Below are positions 50,089 to 51,110 of a stretch of DNA of 51,110 nt, one piece after another. The notes below the pieces were generated by a model. It was not told the DNA's origin, did not search any database, and saw only the letters and a program-made list of their open reading frames with translations. The stretch is from Solirubrobacterales bacterium 70-9 (lineage in GTDB: Bacteria; Pseudomonadota; Alphaproteobacteria; Acetobacterales; Acetobacteraceae). The stretch is from contig CAJCJG010000299.1 in the NCBI GenBank assembly GCA_903970625.1, forward strand, positions 1 through 51,110, given 5' to 3'. The first letter of the stretch is position 1. Every line of letters begins with the position of its first letter. The translations under genes were made by a program, and so were the position numbers.

Positions 50089-51110
50089 ATGCACTCCGCC
50101 CCGCTCCCACCGCCATCCGTGGTCGCTGCCCAGGCGAAATCGGTTGCCGCCGCCGGCCTTCTGGCGCCGGTGGCCGCAACGGTGCCGGTGTTCACGACGG
50201 CCTTGCAGCTTGCATCGAAACCCGCCGCCACCGCGACCGACACGGATGCCGAGGCGCCTACAGTAGCCGCTACCAAAACCACGCGGGCGCAAAGCACCCG
50301 GCCCTCGAATCCGCCGCTCGCCGCGCCGTCCCGGCACGCCCCCCCGGCACAGCAGGGTGACGGAGCCGTGGGGAGGAATGCCATTGCGTTCCACCCATTG
50401 CCCGACGCCGGACCGCTAGCACCTCTTCCCCCGGCCACTGACGACTTGCCCCCACTGGCGGCGGTCACGGCCGTGCCGCAGACCGATCCCGCGACCTCCT
50501 TTTCCAGCGAGCCTGCAAAAACCGACCAGCCGGCCCCCAATGCCGGCCGGCCGTTGCGCCCGAATTCGGTTGCCGCGCACACACCCCAGCCAGCCGACGT
50601 CGCCACTCCGGCCGGCGCCGCCAGGCCCGCCAACGTGTCCTTTGCAACCGCCCCGCCCGCCCGTGCAGCCGTGGCCGATGTGCCGGCTCCCTCGGCCCCG
50701 GCAACGCTTACCATCGCGGTCCCAACGGCGGTCGCGCCCACCGCCGCGCACCCCCCCAGCGACACCAAGCTGCCTGCGTCGCCGATGGATCAGATCGCCG
50801 CCACCATCCGCGTCGCCACGGTCGGCCCCGCGCAGCACGTCACCGTCACGCTCTCCCCGCGCGAGCTGGGCACCGTCGAAATCCACGTCGCACGCCAGGG
50901 CAGCAGCCCTGTCACCGTGGCGATCGCCGTCGAGCGCGCGGAGACACTGTCCCTCCTGCGCCGCGACGCTCCTGCGCTGCAATCGGCGCTGGACCGCGTG
51001 GGCGTTCCGGTCACGCCGCAGCACGTCACCATGGTGCTGGCTGCGTCCGATTCCCCCGCCCTCGGCACCGCCACCCAAGGCGACTCACGCCCCCCGTCGC
51101 AGCGCCCGGA
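50089..51110 (+). CDS. fliK: Flagellar hook-length control protein FliK, 3' end beyond window
   Basis: The frame from ATG 50089 stays open to the last base, giving at least 340 residues; an in-frame TGA at 50080-50082 fixes the upstream limit. The first 230 residues are Pro/Ala/Thr-rich and unstructured, typical of the FliK ruler region. From about residue 235 comes the Flg_hook domain (PMDQIAATIRVATVGPAQHV, then VTLSPRELGTVEIHVARQ) with the LxPxxLGxVxV motif, followed by SLLRRDAPALQSALDRVGVP. FliK measures hook length and switches export specificity. It is divergent from flgE, whose length it controls. No strong ribosome binding site is seen. Confidence 0.88.
   Translation, partial: MHSAPLPPPSVVAAQAKSVAAAGLLAPVAATVPVFTTALQLASKPAATATDTDAEAPTVAATKTTRAQSTRPSNPPLAAPSRHAPPAQQGDGAVGRNAIAFHPLPDAGPLAPLPPATDDLPPLAAVTAVPQTDPATSFSSEPAKTDQPAPNAGRPLRPNSVAAHTPQPADVATPAGAARPANVSFATAPPARAAVADVPAPSAPATLTIAVPTAVAPTAAHPPSDTKLPASPMDQIAATIRVATVGPAQHVTVTLSPRELGTVEIHVARQGSSPVTVAIAVERAETLSLLRRDAPALQSALDRVGVPVTPQHVTMVLAASDSPALGTATQGDSRPPSQRP

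Overview
The window is GC-rich, densely coded DNA from an alphaproteobacterium. The evidence is an F1 ATP synthase operon atpHAGDC without the Fo genes, flagellar regulators of the FlaF/FlbT type, PhaR with a polyhydroxyalkanoate (PHA) locus, and a DUF1244 protein beside pyruvate kinase and glycerate kinase. A HAF-repeat/Hint protein and the general gene content suggest Rhodospirillales, perhaps Acetobacteraceae. That family assignment is inference.

Layout. 1-120: tail of an IS630-type transposase cut by the window edge. 149-1168: 2-oxoglutarate/Fe(II) dioxygenase. 1323-1975: RHH/PIN toxin-antitoxin pair. 2159-4942: pyk and glycerate kinase. 5012-7298: DUF1244 protein, Uma2-type nuclease and Hint/HAF protein. 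7495-11255: an accessory island with a RelE/HTH toxin-antitoxin module, a decayed IS5-type transposase, a visibly A+T-richer pair encoding a membrane-anchored ParA/MinD-like ATPase and a small membrane partner, then a short ORF enclosed by inverted repeats. 11308-17067: hslO, a lipoprotein, sufE, and the PHA genes (thiolase, PhaC-like synthase, PhaE-like subunit) divergent from phaR. 17287-20319: response regulator, ribA, a small glycine-zipper protein and an L,D-transpeptidase. 20467-25362: atpHAGDC. 25514-28652: ferritin-like diiron protein, galE and a GT61 glycosyltransferase.

28699-39893 holds two convergent, tightly packed catabolic operons whose stop codons are 6 bp apart. The + operon has a creatininase-family amidohydrolase, ABC ATPase and permease, a cytosine-deaminase-type amidohydrolase, an FAD-linked oxidase, a CocE/NonD esterase and two flavodoxin-fold quinone reductases. 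The - operon has an isochorismatase-like hydrolase, a cupin, a Rieske oxygenase and an NMT1-type periplasmic binding protein. The importer is split between the operons, and no regulator gene is present. I infer uptake and breakdown of an unidentified N-containing (possibly pyrimidine-like) compound.

39946-51110 is mainly a late flagellar locus on the - strand: flgE, flgK, flgL, flagellin, flbT and flaF, followed by a TPR/GT41 (OGT/SPINDLY-like) glycosyltransferase and a GT2 glycosyltransferase that may modify flagellin. fliK diverges from flgE and runs off the window. A good sigma-54 promoter lies upstream of flgE.

No rRNA, tRNA or CRISPR array was seen. The best candidates for undescribed biology are the membrane ParA-like pair (8549-10351), the inverted-repeat-flanked ORF (10734-11247), the split-transporter catabolic island, and a hairpin enclosing the ribosome binding site of the first gene of its minus-strand operon.
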